A stretch of DNA of 64,000 nt. Origin: Luidia sarsii. Taxonomy: Eukaryota > Echinodermata > Asteroidea > Paxillosida > Luidiidae. Positions 37,401 through 45,515 of this stretch are shown here, one piece after another (position 1 is the stretch's first letter; every line of letters begins with the position of its first letter). The notes under the pieces are model-generated. The model saw only the letters and a list, made by a program, of their open reading frames with translations, did not search any database and had not been told where the DNA came from. Position numbers and translations under genes: made by a program. Location of the stretch: contig OX465104.1 in assembly GCA_949987565.1 (NCBI GenBank), forward strand, positions 2,639,974-2,703,973. Reading direction: 5' to 3'.

Positions 37401-38580
37401 TGTTGACCAGTAGCAGCCAACATTCTTCCACCACAATCTGTGCCGAGATCAAAAAATTTTTGTGTGTGTCAAACAGTTATCTCAAACTGCTCATTTTTAT
37501 CAGTTAAAACCCTAAAAACTGAAAGGCGTCTGCAGCCCTGCCGTGAATCTCTCGGTCGTGTAAGCGCTCACTCGCAGTCGCATCTCTCGATCGCGTAAGC
37601 GCTCACTCGCAGTCGCATCTCTCGATCGCGTAAGCGCTCACTCGCAGTCGCATCTCTTGATCGCGTAAGCGCTCACTCGCAGTCGCTCAATTTATTGGCC
37701 TTCAGTGATTTTCAGGAAGTGACTTTGTCGGTCACTTACATGCCTGTTTGTGTTATCACTTCTTGCTTTGATATATGGCCTGTATATGCGGTATAAAAAA
37801 AAAATCCTTTGGCATAATAATTTGGTTCACAAATTGTCTCTCTTGTCCCGCCCACAACCTAAATCCTACAAAACAAGATCACCTCCCTCCTTCTCCTCTT
37901 TTATTAAATGTCGTCTTTGGGGCGATTTCGGGGTGTTTTTTTTCTTCAGGAGACGGAGACCCGCTACAACGCCGTCTTGCAGATGTACGGGGAGAAGGCG
38001 GAGGAGGTGCAGGAGCTGAAGATGGACCTGCAAGACGTGAAGGAGATGTACAGGCAGCAGGTGAATGGGGAAGGGAGGGGCACTTTAGGGGGGGTCAGAG
38101 CCTCAGGGGTCAAAGGTGAATGGAAGATACCATTCTCGTTCCAACCAGGGTTGTTTTTTTGGTGGAGTGGCTAGGATTTTCATTTGGGAGATGTACGGTT
38201 GAATTTAATGGTTGAATTAAATTCTAATTGGCACCCCCACCCCGGTAAAGACTCGTTCAGGTGACTATTTAGGGAAGGCCGCCATCTAAGGGCTGGATAG
38301 CTCAGATGGTAGGAGAGCCGGTACGCAAAAACCAGAGGTCTCGGGCTCTTATCTTGTGCCATTTTTGAAAGCCTCTAAATTGTTGGCGCTTGTACATTGT
38401 ACTATTGAGGCAATGAGCAGTTTTAAACATTTTTTTTTGTCTTTCAACAAGACAACTATGCACTTCTTTTTACATGCCCAAGACTTCTCTTGTTGTTCCA
38501 TTTTCCTACTGGCTCGTCATTAAACCTTCTGTTCCTGTTTTCTCATTTCACCTCAGATTGAAGATCTCATCCACTCCTGA
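8983..38580 (+). CDS. TMF1: TMF1, TATA element modulatory factor 1 (trans-Golgi golgin, Rab6 effector), 16 coding exons
   Basis: Coding exons are 8983-9217, 10201-11472, 18040-18137, 18889-18992, 19900-20073, 27735-27902, 28840-28925, 30844-30970, 31422-31726, 32503-32797, 33942-34104, 34905-35027, 36093-36233, 37254-37379, 37950-38060 and 38557-38580. All have GT-AG borders and compatible phases. They give 1183 residues, close to vertebrate TMF1 (about 1090). The start MSWFETGGLGVFAKTALSTA matches the TMF1 amino terminus. The block LMGEGEKLSKQQLQNS, the block VLDGKEEVERQQK and the tail block LQMYGEKAEEVQELKMDL are family hallmarks. The known protein is a peripheral coiled-coil golgin of the trans-Golgi that captures retrograde vesicles. 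Its MSWF-type N-terminus resembles that of golgin-84, and its C-terminal domain binds Rab6. Residues about 80-502 are acidic, Ser/Pro-rich and low in complexity; residues about 540-1010 are heptad-rich coiled coil. The ATG at 8983 is chosen because the family motif starts there. Exons are very GC-rich against AT-rich introns. The donors at 20074, 34105 and 36234 lead almost directly into minisatellites. UTR limits are not visible. Confidence 0.96.
9408..9790. repeat. fold-back element, family B, copy 3, interrupted by a MITE
   Basis: CGAGTAACTT, CCCTTACAATTGCCCTTTTT and then CGCCCGACCGCCTAATTTTT with GGCTGATTGTAAC belong to the family B pattern. The copy is split by the element at 9539-9727. 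It lies in TMF1 intron 1. Confidence 0.55.
9539..9727. mobile_element. 189-bp MITE with long terminal inverted repeats and 9-bp target duplication
   Basis: The terminal inverted repeats start CGCAGTGGCTGTTGTTACGG and are practically identical over about 45 bases. The flanking TAACGTTTT occurs directly on both sides (9530-9538 and 9728-9736). A 9-bp duplication is typical of Mutator-like elements. A second copy is at 47320-47502 with its interior inverted. Confidence 0.85.
10201..11472 (+). CDS. TMF1: TMF1 exon 2: large acidic disordered region
   Basis: This 1272-nt exon codes residues 79-502 of TMF1. It follows a long T-run and the acceptor TTTGCAAAG, with phase 1 on both sides, and ends at the donor GTAGGT. 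It opens with SDDSFFSAFLNDPSPSK, matching the conserved FFSAFL motif of vertebrate TMF1. The rest is rich in Ser, Glu, Asp, Pro and Gly, with repeated short SDF/SDFVVI-type acidic motifs and no predicted fold. GC content is very high with strong G/C at third positions, so several antisense and shifted frames are also open; those frames are shadows. The recognisable family signal lies at the ends of the exon and the middle is poorly conserved. Confidence 0.93.
11690..12100. mobile_element. inverted-repeat element with degenerate telomere-like interior
   Basis: TATGACACTTAACCACCGTG with GCTAAGC at about 11708 pairs with the inverted TATGACGCTTAACCACCGTC with GTTGAGC at about 12059-12092. Between them (11838-12000) CCCTAA-type motifs recur imperfectly (AACCCTAACCC, CCTAATCCTAA, AACCGTAACC). 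It sits in TMF1 intron 2. Confidence 0.6.
12110..13180. other. TMF1 intron 2, unremarkable part
   Basis: AT-rich intronic DNA with worn family C fragments (about 12370-12430 and 12570-12610) and a poly-A run at 12508-12532. No gene. Confidence 0.45.
13193..13609. mobile_element. short inverted-repeat element, family E, copy 1
   Basis: It begins ACAGGCATGCAACTTTTCCG and ends CAACAGTTGCATGCCTGT, inverted ends of about 14 bases. A shorter copy lies at 35829-35999 with the same CCGCGG...CCGCGGATTTCC interior. Confidence 0.65.
14025..14165 (-). repeat. dispersed repeat, family F (GAGTGTGGCTCTGAAAAGAGCC)
   Basis: GAGTGTGGCTCTGAAAAGAG, CAACGTTTCGAGCAGTGTGT and TTTGCGGTGACACCATGT are shared in either orientation with 38790-38900, 35750-36045 and the arrays at 44560-45030. 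Confidence 0.65.
14918..15012. repeat. fold-back hairpin, family C, copy 4
   Basis: TTTCAATCCTAGCAGGACCT and CAAAGGCAG are answered by CCTTTGAG, AAGGTCCTGCTGGGATCGAA and ACATCAGGC, with a short TACATGTA loop. The family flank GTCAGTAAGCAGTTGGCAAC follows. Confidence 0.75.
15521..15992. mobile_element. inverted-repeat element with GAATCGCGATTC cores
   Basis: It starts GGGCCGTTCCCACTAC and ends GTAGTGGTAATGGACC. Inside both ends are TTTGAATCGCGATTCAAA palindromes, and AATAAACGCGATTATT motifs repeat in the middle. No transposase frame. Confidence 0.65.
16310..16810. repeat. palindromic (ACATGTAC)n-rich tract
   Basis: About 500 bases of imperfect TACATGTACATG repeats, self-complementary throughout. 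The open frames on both strands are repeat products (Cys, Thr, Tyr, Met, Val, His). Confidence 0.85.
16998..17305 (+). repeat. dispersed element, family A, copy 3 (5' truncated)
   Basis: It matches 5870-6325 (AAATCCTGCG, TAATAAACTATTTGT, CATGAGGATTCTATCATGAC-type blocks) and lacks the hairpin nested in copy 2. Confidence 0.65.
19240..19790. repeat. minisatellite of TTTTCCAGTAGTTTACCGACAG-like units in TMF1 intron 4
   Basis: Imperfect units of roughly 22-60 bases combine TTTTCCAGT and AGTTTACCGACAG. The minus strand reads as Lys/Thr/Gly/Asn-rich open frames that are repeat products. Confidence 0.8.
20082..25360. repeat. 49-bp minisatellite, about 5.3 kb, in TMF1 intron 5
   Basis: The unit has the pattern CCCACCCACCGACCCACCCA, TGTACCCAATCACCC, AACCCATCCAACCT, about 105 copies, with frequent ATGT/ATTT and AATC/AACC variants and some shorter units. 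It begins about 9 bases after the exon 5 donor. As 49 is not a multiple of 3 and the unit contains no stop in any plus frame, all three plus frames stay open for more than 1400 codons. The apparent Pro/Thr/His proteins are repeat products. Confidence 0.95.
25360..27720. repeat. 80-bp minisatellite in TMF1 intron 5
   Basis: The unit contains CATCCATCCTTCATCCCTCAG, TTTCCTTTGATCTCCCTTCC, TCCGTGCATCTCTCCAACCC and ATGTACC(CACC)n, about 28 copies. The (CACC)n part varies in length. It runs directly into the exon 6 acceptor. Confidence 0.95.
26421..26486 (+). pseudogene. duplicated acceptor and first 32 bases of TMF1 exon 6 inside the 80-bp array
   Basis: The stretch CCATTGACCCACTCTGCACT, CTGTCCACTCAG and GGACACTAGCAACCAGACGG, CGGCCGTC repeats the true acceptor and exon start at 27703-27766 with a couple of changes. 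It then goes straight back into CATCCATCC repeat units. It has no donor of its own nearby. Confidence 0.85.
27925..28390 (+). repeat. two tandem copies of a 230-bp unit in TMF1 intron 6
   Basis: Each copy starts with a G-run and GGTAC(A/T)AGCCC. Each shares CCAGTGGAAAGAGTGTGA, AACAGTGAATGGGATAACAC and AAAAA(T/C)AGACC. They are moderately diverged. Confidence 0.75.
28497..28605. repeat. fold-back hairpin, family C, copy 5 (TMF1 intron 6)
   Basis: GGGCCTGACGTTTCGATCCT on the left and AGGATCGAAACGTCAGGCCC on the right, with a 15-20 base loop. Confidence 0.85.
28943..30235 (+). repeat. tRNA-derived SINE interrupted by the 60-bp array element
   Basis: The 5' part (28943-29025, GGGCTGGATAGGTCAGATGG to GGGTTCAAA) and the 3' part (30189-30235, TCCGGTCAAAGATTTCTTTG) together match the whole copy at 40373-40497. 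The array-bearing element lies between them. Confidence 0.7.
29026..30190. mobile_element. inverted-repeat element whose interior is an 18-copy 60-bp minisatellite
   Basis: The ends GGGGTGGATTTCACAGAGCC and GTTTGGTGAAATCGACCCCT are inverted relatives. Between them a 58-60 bp unit with TTACGATGCATCGTAACTCA, ACTTACGATGGATAACCCAT and CGTAAGTTGTGATAGAAGCC repeats about 18 times (29045-30110). Several units lack CGTA. The unit is itself palindromic. Confidence 0.85.
30702..30750. repeat. half copy of hairpin family C (TMF1 intron 7)
   Basis: Only the left arm is present: GTGGGCCTGACATTTCGATC, CTAGCAGGACCTTTCTCAAA, GGCAG. Confidence 0.7.
31865..32320. repeat. TCTG/TTTGTCTGTCAG minisatellite in TMF1 intron 9
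   Basis: Units combine GTCTGTCTGTCAGTTTG, TCACTTTACCTTTATG and CAGTTTGTCCCATTTGTCTG. Three plus frames stay open because stops are rare in the unit. Confidence 0.85.
32890..33150 (+). repeat. 25-bp minisatellite made of acceptor-like units in TMF1 intron 10
   Basis: About ten copies of TTCTGCCTAACTGTCTTCAT followed by TTCAG (seven with AG, the others TCG, TCATC or TCATT). Each AG copy has branch-like CTAAC, a pyrimidine run and CAG. Confidence 0.85.
33650..33735. repeat. fold-back hairpins, family C, copies 7 and 8 (second arm to 33845)
   Basis: A shortened left arm CCTAGCAGGACCTTTGAG is followed by the full right arm. The flank GTCAGTAAGCAGTTCGCAAC is next, then another right arm at 33787-33845 with the same flank. 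Confidence 0.75.
34105..34475. repeat. GGTGGGTGGATGGGTT minisatellite at the start of TMF1 intron 11
   Basis: The array starts with the donor GTGGGT itself and runs for about 370 bases of G- and T-rich 4-bp based units (GGTG, GATG, GGTTTGTG). Open frames on both strands are repeat products. Confidence 0.9.
34732..34900. repeat. (CTC)n pyrimidine tract before the TMF1 exon 12 acceptor
   Basis: Long runs of CCTCCT and TTCCTCC end a few bases before the acceptor CCCCACAG at 34904, giving an extreme polypyrimidine tract. Confidence 0.85.
35829..35999. mobile_element. short inverted-repeat element, family E, copy 2 (TMF1 intron 12)
   Basis: CAGGCATGCAACCTTTCCGC at the left, CAAGAGTTACATGCCTGC at the right; nested in family F sequence (35750-36045). 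Confidence 0.6.
36234..37110. repeat. GGGATTAGTGGGTGGGATCAGTGTG minisatellite from the TMF1 exon 13 donor
   Basis: Repetition starts with the donor GTGGGTGGCGGGGATTAG and decays gradually over about 850 bases into diverged GGATCAGTGGGG units. Confidence 0.85.
37440..37740 (+). repeat. dispersed repeat, family G, with a 4-copy tandem core (TMF1 intron 14)
   Basis: The family also occurs at 14210-14370 and 33484-33610 (CTCAAACTGCTCATTTTTAT, TTAAAACCCTAAAAACTG). Here the CGATCGCGTAAGCGCTCACT, CGCAGTCGCATCTCT segment (35 bp) is repeated four times. Confidence 0.75.
38270..38345 (+). repeat. tRNA-derived SINE fragment in TMF1 intron 15
   Basis: GCCATCTAAGGGCTGGATAG, CTCAGATGGTAGGAGAGCCG and AACCAGAGGTCTCGGG match the family; truncated after the B-box region. 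Confidence 0.7.
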
Positions 38581-38789
38581 GATGAGCTGGACAAGCTGAG
38601 ACAGAGAGGAACAAACAACAACAACAATGACAACAACGACAACGACAATAAGAAAAAAGACGACAATCAGGATCTGTATAGAAACTAAATTCTTTGGGGG
38701 AAATAAGGCATTTTGATAATGTGGTTTTTTTTATTGCATAGTGTACCCTTTATGATTGTTCCAGATATTATAATCCTGTACAAAATGGC

Positions 38790-38900
38790 CCTGACGACGG
38801 GCAGAGTACACACTGCCCGAAACGTTGAGTTACCGGCTCTTTTCAGAGCCACACTCCTTCTCGAAAGAGAAGTGCTACATGGTGTCACCGCAAACCTTCC
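38790..38900 (+). repeat. dispersed repeat, family F, in the TMF1 3' flank
   Basis: GGGCAGAGTACACACTGCCC, AAACGTTGAGTTACCGGCTC and CAGAGCCACACTC; it lies about 210 bases after the TMF1 stop and may be in the 3' UTR. Confidence 0.65.
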
Positions 38901-39179
38901 ACTTTGTACTCTCTCCACGCAAACCTTCAAATCCTATCTTTGCCCAAACCCTCTAAATTCCATCTGTTTTTTGTTTGTTTTTATTTCACAATCGCCTGAA
39001 ATATTTCAATCCTAAATCGCAAGCAAATTGTTTGTATTTCCAGGGGGGAGAGGTAAGAAAAATAATCTCGCGCACGGGCATTTTGTCCGACTTTTTTTTC
39101 CTCTTTTTTTTTGCCCAACATGGCTGTCCACCAGCTGTGAAAGGGGCAGTTGTCAGTTACCATGGCAACTCCTCTGTGA

Positions 39180-39185
39180 AATAAA
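39180..39185 (+). other. candidate TMF1 polyadenylation signal AATAAA
   Basis: AATAAA lies 600 bases after the TMF1 stop codon. The stretch between carries an AAC/GAC-rich segment (38600-38670) and a copy of the GAGTGTGGCTCT dispersed repeat. This is the first canonical hexamer I noted downstream; the real 3' end is unproven. Confidence 0.35.
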
Positions 39186-39739
39186 CCCGTGGAGTTTTGA
39201 GGATTCCGTAGGATTGTTGGAGGTTGTGAGCTCAAGACCACCTCCCGGTTTTTGATGCTAAGATTAAAAATTACTTTTTTAAACAGAGGCCAAATTAACG
39301 GTCGATAGAAGCATGTGATGCAATTGTAGCCACAGTCAGATCAAAATCAAAACCCAACACACAAAGTAGAAACGGAATGGGTTTTTTTAATTAGGTAATT
39401 TGGTTGATAAGTCAGTGAAAAAGTACCAGATTTGCAATTTCAGCCAGTGTAATAATAGTACTTACCAGGTGAACTGTACAGATAGGTCCATAGAGCGCAC
39501 GTGAATAGTTCTAACAGAAAAATTGTAAAATGGAAAGAAATGATATTGTACAGTCACATTGAGGATTAATTGGGACAAAGGTTTGAGCTAGCTGGGAAAG
39601 GTATATATGTATTTTTTTTTACTGGTTTGAATTTTATGTTTATTTTCGATTGCTGCAGAAATACTTGATAGAGTTATGATTGTGGGGATTTTTGAGGTTT
39701 TTTGGGGGGGAGGGGTGGGCGATAGATGGACTGGGCTGA

Positions 39740-39995
39740 ACTATGATGACCTCTGTGGCTCAATGACCTCTGGGGCTCAGTGACCTCTGGAGTTAAGTGA
39801 CCTATGGGGCTCAATGACCTCTGGGGCTCAGTGACCTCTGGGGCTCAGTGACCTCTTGGGCTCAGTGACCTCTGGGGCTCAGTGACCTCTTGGGCTCAGT
39901 GACCTCTGGGGCTCAGTGACCTCTGGGGCTCAGTGACCTCTGGGGCTCAGTGACCTCTGGGGCTCAATGACCTCTGGGGCTCAATGACCTCTGGA
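39740..39995. repeat. 17-bp minisatellite
   Basis: About 15 copies of GACCTCTGGGGCTCAGT with small variants (TTGGGCTC, CAAT). Confidence 0.9.
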
Positions 39996-40372
39996 GCGAA
40001 ATCTGCTTTAGCACAAAAAAGTCACGACTCGTAGGATCGCCATGCCAACCCACACGCCACTTTTGTTTCATGCTAATTAAAGAGTGATATACAAGTCAAA
40101 AAAGCAATCGACGTCACATCGCAGGGCAGTTTGTAATCCCGTTTACACAAGGAAGACTTTTCCTGCTTAGCAGATTTTCACGCTTAAACGGCTGTTCGAA
40201 AATTGGCCCTGGTCACAAATCAAATAGCTTGCTGATTGGTTTGGTTCATGCACGAGTTGATGGCATTTAGTTCAGCCAAGATGTGTGGTAGTGAGTTCGG
40301 GAACCAAATAGAGGTACGTGTACTAGTGTCACACTGTGTGCTGCAGGGCTTTGGTAAAGGCTTGTTGACAAT

Positions 40373-40497
40373 TTTGGAAGGCCACCATCTAAGGGCTGGA
40401 TAGCTCAGATGGTAAGAGCGCCGGTACGCAAAACCAGAGGTCTCGGGTTCAAGTCGCGGTCCAGTCAAAGTTTTCTTTGCCATTCTTCAAAAGAAAT
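40373..40497 (+). mobile_element. tRNA-derived SINE, best copy in the window
   Basis: GGGCTGGATAGCTCAGATGG holds an A box and TCTCGGGTTCAAGTCGCGGT a B box. A short unrelated tail with TTTTCTTTGCCATTC follows. It could not fold into a full tRNA with matching acceptor arms, so it is a SINE head and not a gene. Confidence 0.75.
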
Positions 40498-40499
40498 TA

Positions 40500-41080
40500 A
40501 ACGGCTTAAGATCTAGCTACAGCTTTGTCTGTTATCCAAACGCAGAAACAAAAAACAGGTTGGGTTTTTTGTGTTGAAGATCCTGAGCTATGCCACGTTT
40601 TCAAAAAAAAAAATGTCCCAAGCACTTCACAGTAACAGGAGACAGCGCCCTCGTTTGAGGACCGGCTGCACCGCCTCACATTCACGGCGGCCACGAGAGG
40701 GCGGTATTTGTTTTCTTCTTAAATCTTCACTCCCTCTTCTTGCTGCACTGTGTGAAGAACAAGCCAGCACACGGCCCCATACTCGTTGCAGGTATGTGTG
40801 AATTTGTACACATGTACATGCACATCATTATCTTGTGCCGGTCTAGGACAATTTAGAGGGCCTGACATTTCGATCCCAGAAACACTTGGAACTGTTTTGG
40901 GTTTAGTTTTTCTAGGCATGGTCACTTGGTCATTGGAATGATGATGGCTTTCTGGTCTTTGGACTATTTCAACCACACGGCCACAACATCCAGGAGGGGA
41001 ATGACTAACACTACACTGGATTATTCTGCTTGTTTGCCAAAAATCTGTTAGCGTTTATCTTCACTTTCTCTTTGATCTCA
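40500..41080. other. repeat fragments, no gene
   Basis: 40515-40580 matches the flank of the 18-bp array element at 6790. A family C fragment (GGGCCTGACATTTCGATCCC) lies at 40858-40878. The open frames around 40571-40976 show no family match. Confidence 0.5.
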
Positions 41081-41089
41081 TTCTCAGAC

Positions 41090-42100
41090 CCTGGTCTGTC
41101 TACCACTAGGACCAGCTTTCCTCCTTTGATCCCTTCCCTACTGTTTGCCCTTCCCTTTGATCTCACCTAGTCTGAGTAACTTTGACCCTACGAGACTTTG
41201 AAAAAAACAACCCTTCCGAAATCCCCAGATTCCCCCCCCCCAAACACCCATAAAACCGTCCCACGCGCCCATTGAGGATTCAGTGAGAATCACAGATTCC
41301 AATACTATTACTGGTCATTTTGTTTTACTCACGTTTGGGAAAAGGGAGAAATTTCCCCTATAGTTGACTGAGAAAGGGTAGACGAGCCGAGTTGGGGTGG
41401 CCACCTTTGATTTGAAACTGCATGACGTCACGATGTGCAGGCAGGTCTGTGTGCGTTGAGCCCTACGACTGTTTTCTGAACAGTGCAAAGCGATGTCCGT
41501 TCAAGCGCAGAATTACCCGTCATCCTTGGACCCTCAAAATTTCAAAATATGTTTTAAAAAATCGGGTCCAAGTTACTTGGACTTGATCTCACCCTGGTCT
41601 GTCTACCAGCTGTCCTGTGATCCCTTCCCTGCTGCTTGCCCTTCCCTTTGATCTCACCCTAGTCTGTCTACCAGCTTTCCTCCTTTGATCCTTTCCCTAC
41701 TGCTTGCCCTTCCCTTTGATCTCACCCTGGTCTGTCTACCAGCTTTCCTCCTTTGATCCTTTCCCTACTGCTTGCCCTTCGCTTTGATCTCACCCTGGTC
41801 TGTCTACCATCTTTTCCCCTTTGATCCCTTCCCCACTGCTTGCCCTTCCCTTTGATCTCACCCTAGTCTTTCTACCAGCTTTCCTTCTTTGATCCCTTCC
41901 CTACTGCTTGCCCTTCCCTTTGATCTCACCCTGGTCTGTCTACCAGCTTTCCTCCTTTGATCCCTTCCCTGCTGCTTGCCCTTCCCTTTGATCTCGCCCT
42001 GGTCTGTCTACCAGCTTTCCTCCTTTGATCCCTTCCCTGCTGCTTGCCCTTCCCTTTGATCTCACCCTGGTCTGTCTACCAGCTTTCCTCCTTAGTCCAT
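41090..42100. repeat. 68-bp minisatellite, interrupted by a family B element
   Basis: The unit holds TTGATCTCACCCTGGTCTGT, CTACCAGCTTTCCTCCTTTG, ATCCCTTCCCTACTGCTTGC, CCTTCCCT, about 8 copies. An insertion at about 41170-41590 with ends CTGAGTAACTTTGACCC and GGGTCCAAGTTACTTGGA splits the first unit from the rest. Confidence 0.85.
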
Positions 42101-43340
42101 CTTCTGTCACCCATTTTATCACTTCCTATCTGTTACTGTCTTCTTCATTCTGCCGTTGGAAAAATAACGTCTTGCAAGGATCGAAGACTTGTACTTTTGG
42201 TCATCCTAGTTCAGTTAATAGTCAGTGACATGTTTATATTACTTTGAATCCGTTATCTTGTACAAAATAGCTTCAAATGTGTAAGTAGTTCACTAATCAC
42301 CAGTCACCGACACAGAATTTTGGGTTAAATTTGTAATTTTTAAAATAAATAATGTAAATATGTAATTTAGATATTTTATTTTGTTTTATCTTATCTAACC
42401 CACTGATTTCGGTTTTAGTTTGGATTGAGGGGCTAAATGATTTGTGATTTGTTTTTAGAATTATATGATTCAAAGAGATTCAATTTGTTTGATTTGTTGT
42501 AAAGATCACTAGTTTATTTTCCAAGTCCCATGGACTTAGTCCAGCATGTAAAATGCTCCCTTTTTTCTCAAAGCTTATTTATTGACCAGAGATTATTTTT
42601 GTACTTGTTTTTTTCTTTTTTCTTGTGACTCGTTTCTGAATCAGATGGTTGTTTTTTTCCCCCACCCAATGTTTGATGGAAGTGTAGGGTACCGTACGAT
42701 CTGGTGTACAAAGAATGTGTATTAAACGTCTCTCTGTCAAACGTCTCTTTAAACATCTCTTTGTCTGACTCTTACAAACGATTCCCTTGCGAGATGTGTT
42801 GTTCTCTAGTCTTGTGGTCAATGGTTCACTACAAATTTCACTACCTCAAAGAACATTTACATTTATTTCTCATCATGGCATTGTAATCCAGATGACTGTA
42901 CTGAACATGGCATTCTTATGGTGCAGTAAGAAGCAATTACATGTGTTTACACGTATAATGTGTAAGTCGGCAAAATGACGACTTACAGTACATGTCGGCA
43001 TCGGCGTAAGTCCTCACAAAAATGCCGGTCACGATACCGACAGTGCCGACTTCGCTGGGGTTTACTGTATAAAACAATAGGCTTCACGTTGGTAAAGTTG
43101 GGGCAGGGGTCATGACTCACGTCATCAATGACCTTTTATGTGACGGTTCTGCACTTGCACATGATCATCGTGAAAGCTGCCAGTTTGGATTGTCTGGGGG
43201 ATAGTCATTTACATCCAACTAATATTACAAGATACTTGTTTTGAGATTCCTACCTAGTCATGTCATAGTAAAGTTTTGTCACAGTAAAGATATGTATATA
43301 TGCTATGGCTACGAATAGGATTGAGTTCATTTCAAAAACC
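42100..43340. other. intergenic, no gene seen
   Basis: AT-rich, with AATAAATAATG near 42343. Nothing else recognised. Confidence 0.45.
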
Positions 43341-43343
43341 TGC

Positions 43344-43795
43344 GGTCGATTTCATCAAACTCGTCGTAGCTTATGATCAATCGCAAGACAATGAGCAATG
43401 CACAGACACCATACGGCCTATCACAACTTACGGTGGGTTATCCATCGTAAGTTGAGTTACGATGCATCGTAAGGCTTCTATCACAACTTACAATGGGTTA
43501 TCCATCGTAAGTTGAGTTACAATGCATTGTAAGGCTTCTATCACAACTCACGATGGGTTATCCATCGTAAGTTGAGTTACGATGCATCGTAAGGCTTCTA
43601 TCACAACTTACGATGGGTTATCCATCGTAAGTTGAGTTACGATGCATCGTAAGGCTTCTATCACAACGTACGATGGGTTATCCATCCTAAGTTGAGTTAC
43701 GATGCATCATAAGGCTTTTATCACAACTTACGATGGGTTATCCATCGTAAGTTGAGTTACGATGCATCATATGGCTTTGTGAAATCCAGCCCTGG
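43344..43795. mobile_element. inverted copy of the 60-bp array element with 6 units
   Basis: It has the same ends as the element at 29026-30190 (GGTCGATTTCATCAAACTC and TTTGTGAAATCCAGCCC) and the same 60-bp unit in reverse orientation, repeated six times. Confidence 0.85.
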
Positions 43796-43799
43796 TCGT

Positions 43800-44530
43800 A
43801 TAAGACAGGCAGTTTGGAAAACCAGCCTTTGACAGGAAAAATTAAGGTTAAGGGCAGCATTTGATCAAAAATGTGCTTCTAACAGCACAGAAATGGTCTG
43901 ATTCAAATATTACCAAGAACACAAAATCAAAGACTACAGGTAGATTTCATTCAAACACTTCTTTTAATTCACACTTTCAAATTAAGTTAAATTTCTAGAG
44001 GTTTTTTTCAGTGAGGATTTACAAAGTGCCTGTCTATTTTCAGAGATTTTTCACGGATGGCACCCCGACACCAGAAATCATTTGGAAACACACAAATCTT
44101 TAAAAGGTGGATTGGGAAGGTAAGCTTATAATTTGTTTTATCTCTTTTTTCATATCAATTCAGGCAATCTTATAAACACAAAAATCACTTCATTTTTTCT
44201 GTTAAAACTCTTGTCGATGAAAACTCGCTAAAACTTGAAGGGTTCAAGTGTGTACGGATATCGAACAGGCCCTTGCTTCCAGGAAAGGTGTTAATTTTAA
44301 GATTTTGTTACTGGAGTGACACTTCACCACTGGTGTGGTTTTATCTGCTTAGCACGGGGCATCCGCCTCTAACAATGACTAGTTAAGTGTCTACACGGAA
44401 TACTCATTTGTTGCCGAGCTGGAGGTTGCTTGGGAGGGGATGAGGTTGCTTCCAAAGTACAGAGAACTACTGGCCGTCGACTCGGAGATTCATGTGGTGG
44501 AATCACAATGTAGAATGCTAGTGGTGAAAC
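43800..44530. other. intergenic, no gene seen
   Basis: AT-rich up to about 44280, then mixed; nothing recognised. Confidence 0.4.
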
Positions 44531-44544
44531 CATTTGTATACTCT

Positions 44545-45030
44545 CTTTTCAGAGTAAGAAAAAGGCAGTAGTTCTGAGAACGAGTGTGGCTCTGAGAAGA
44601 GCCGGTAACTGCGAGAACGAGTGTGGCTCTACTCTGAGAACGAGTGTGGCTGTGAGAAGAGCTGGTAACTCAGAGAATGAGTGTGGCTCTCAGAAGAGCC
44701 GGTAACTGTGAGAATGAGTGTGGCTGTGAGAAGAGCCGGTAACTCTGAGAACGAGTGTGGCTTTGAGAAGAGCCGGTAACTGCGAGAATGAGTGTGGCTC
44801 TGAGAAGAGCTAAAGACAGAATGAGTGTGGCTCTGAGAAGAGCTGGTAACTCTGAGAACGAGTGTGGCTTTGAGAAGAGCCGGTAACTCTGAGAACGAGT
44901 GTGGCTTTGAGAAGAGCCGGTAACTGCGAGAATGAGTGTGGCTCTGAGAAGAGCTGGAGACAGAATGAGTGTGGCTCTGAGAAGAGCCGGTAACTCAGAG
45001 AATGAGTGTGGCTCTGAGAAGAGCCGGTAG
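44545..45030. repeat. minisatellite derived from family F
   Basis: About 13 imperfect units of GAGAACGAGTGTGGCTCTGA, GAAGAGCCGGTAACT, variable in length (28-35 bp). The unit is the core of the dispersed family F repeat seen once at 14085-14115 and 38820-38855. Confidence 0.85.
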
Positions 45031-45515
45031 AGTTACTGGCACTTCCTAGACCTAGTCACTCCTGAAAGAGGTCACGCAAGGGGTGTCACTGCAACCACTC
45101 CACAGTATACTGCAACCACAGCACAGACAAACTGCTGTTTATCAGATGAGTGGCGACTTTATCAAACTGGCTGTGACAGAGGATTCCTGCTTTGCTCGAC
45201 AGTCTTTAAAAAAAGACACACGAAAACAGAGCTGCTGATGACAAACTAGGACTGATCAGTCACAAGAGACGATACTTTCTTCTTTTCTTGGCTAAATGAT
45301 CTCAAAAAACTAATTGACTGCACTGCCAATCTGTCAGGTAATCTGTATCAACAGAAGCAAGTTTTTTTTTTCAGGAATCTGAGCAACAAAACCCACGAGA
45401 AACAAAACGTGGAAGCAAAGGAGCACTGCATTGGTCCGGTCTGAGATCCGACTCGCTCCGGGGGTGACTGAGAGGAGAGAGAGAGCGAGAGGGGGCGAGC
45501 GAGAGGAGTCGGCGT

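Larger units (their letters stand above)
36093..38580 (+). other. TMF1: TMF1 C-terminal Rab6-binding domain (exons 13-16)
   Basis: Four exons (36093-36233, 37254-37379, 37950-38060, 38557-38580) code residues 1051-1183. Conserved strings include SVIEGLQAQLKQREGEIAQL and YNAVLQMYGEKAEEVQEL, which correspond to the C-terminal TMF/TATA-binding domain that in characterised TMF1 binds Rab6. All four junctions are phase 0. The last exon is only 24 nt and ends IEDLIHS-stop. Confidence 0.9.
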
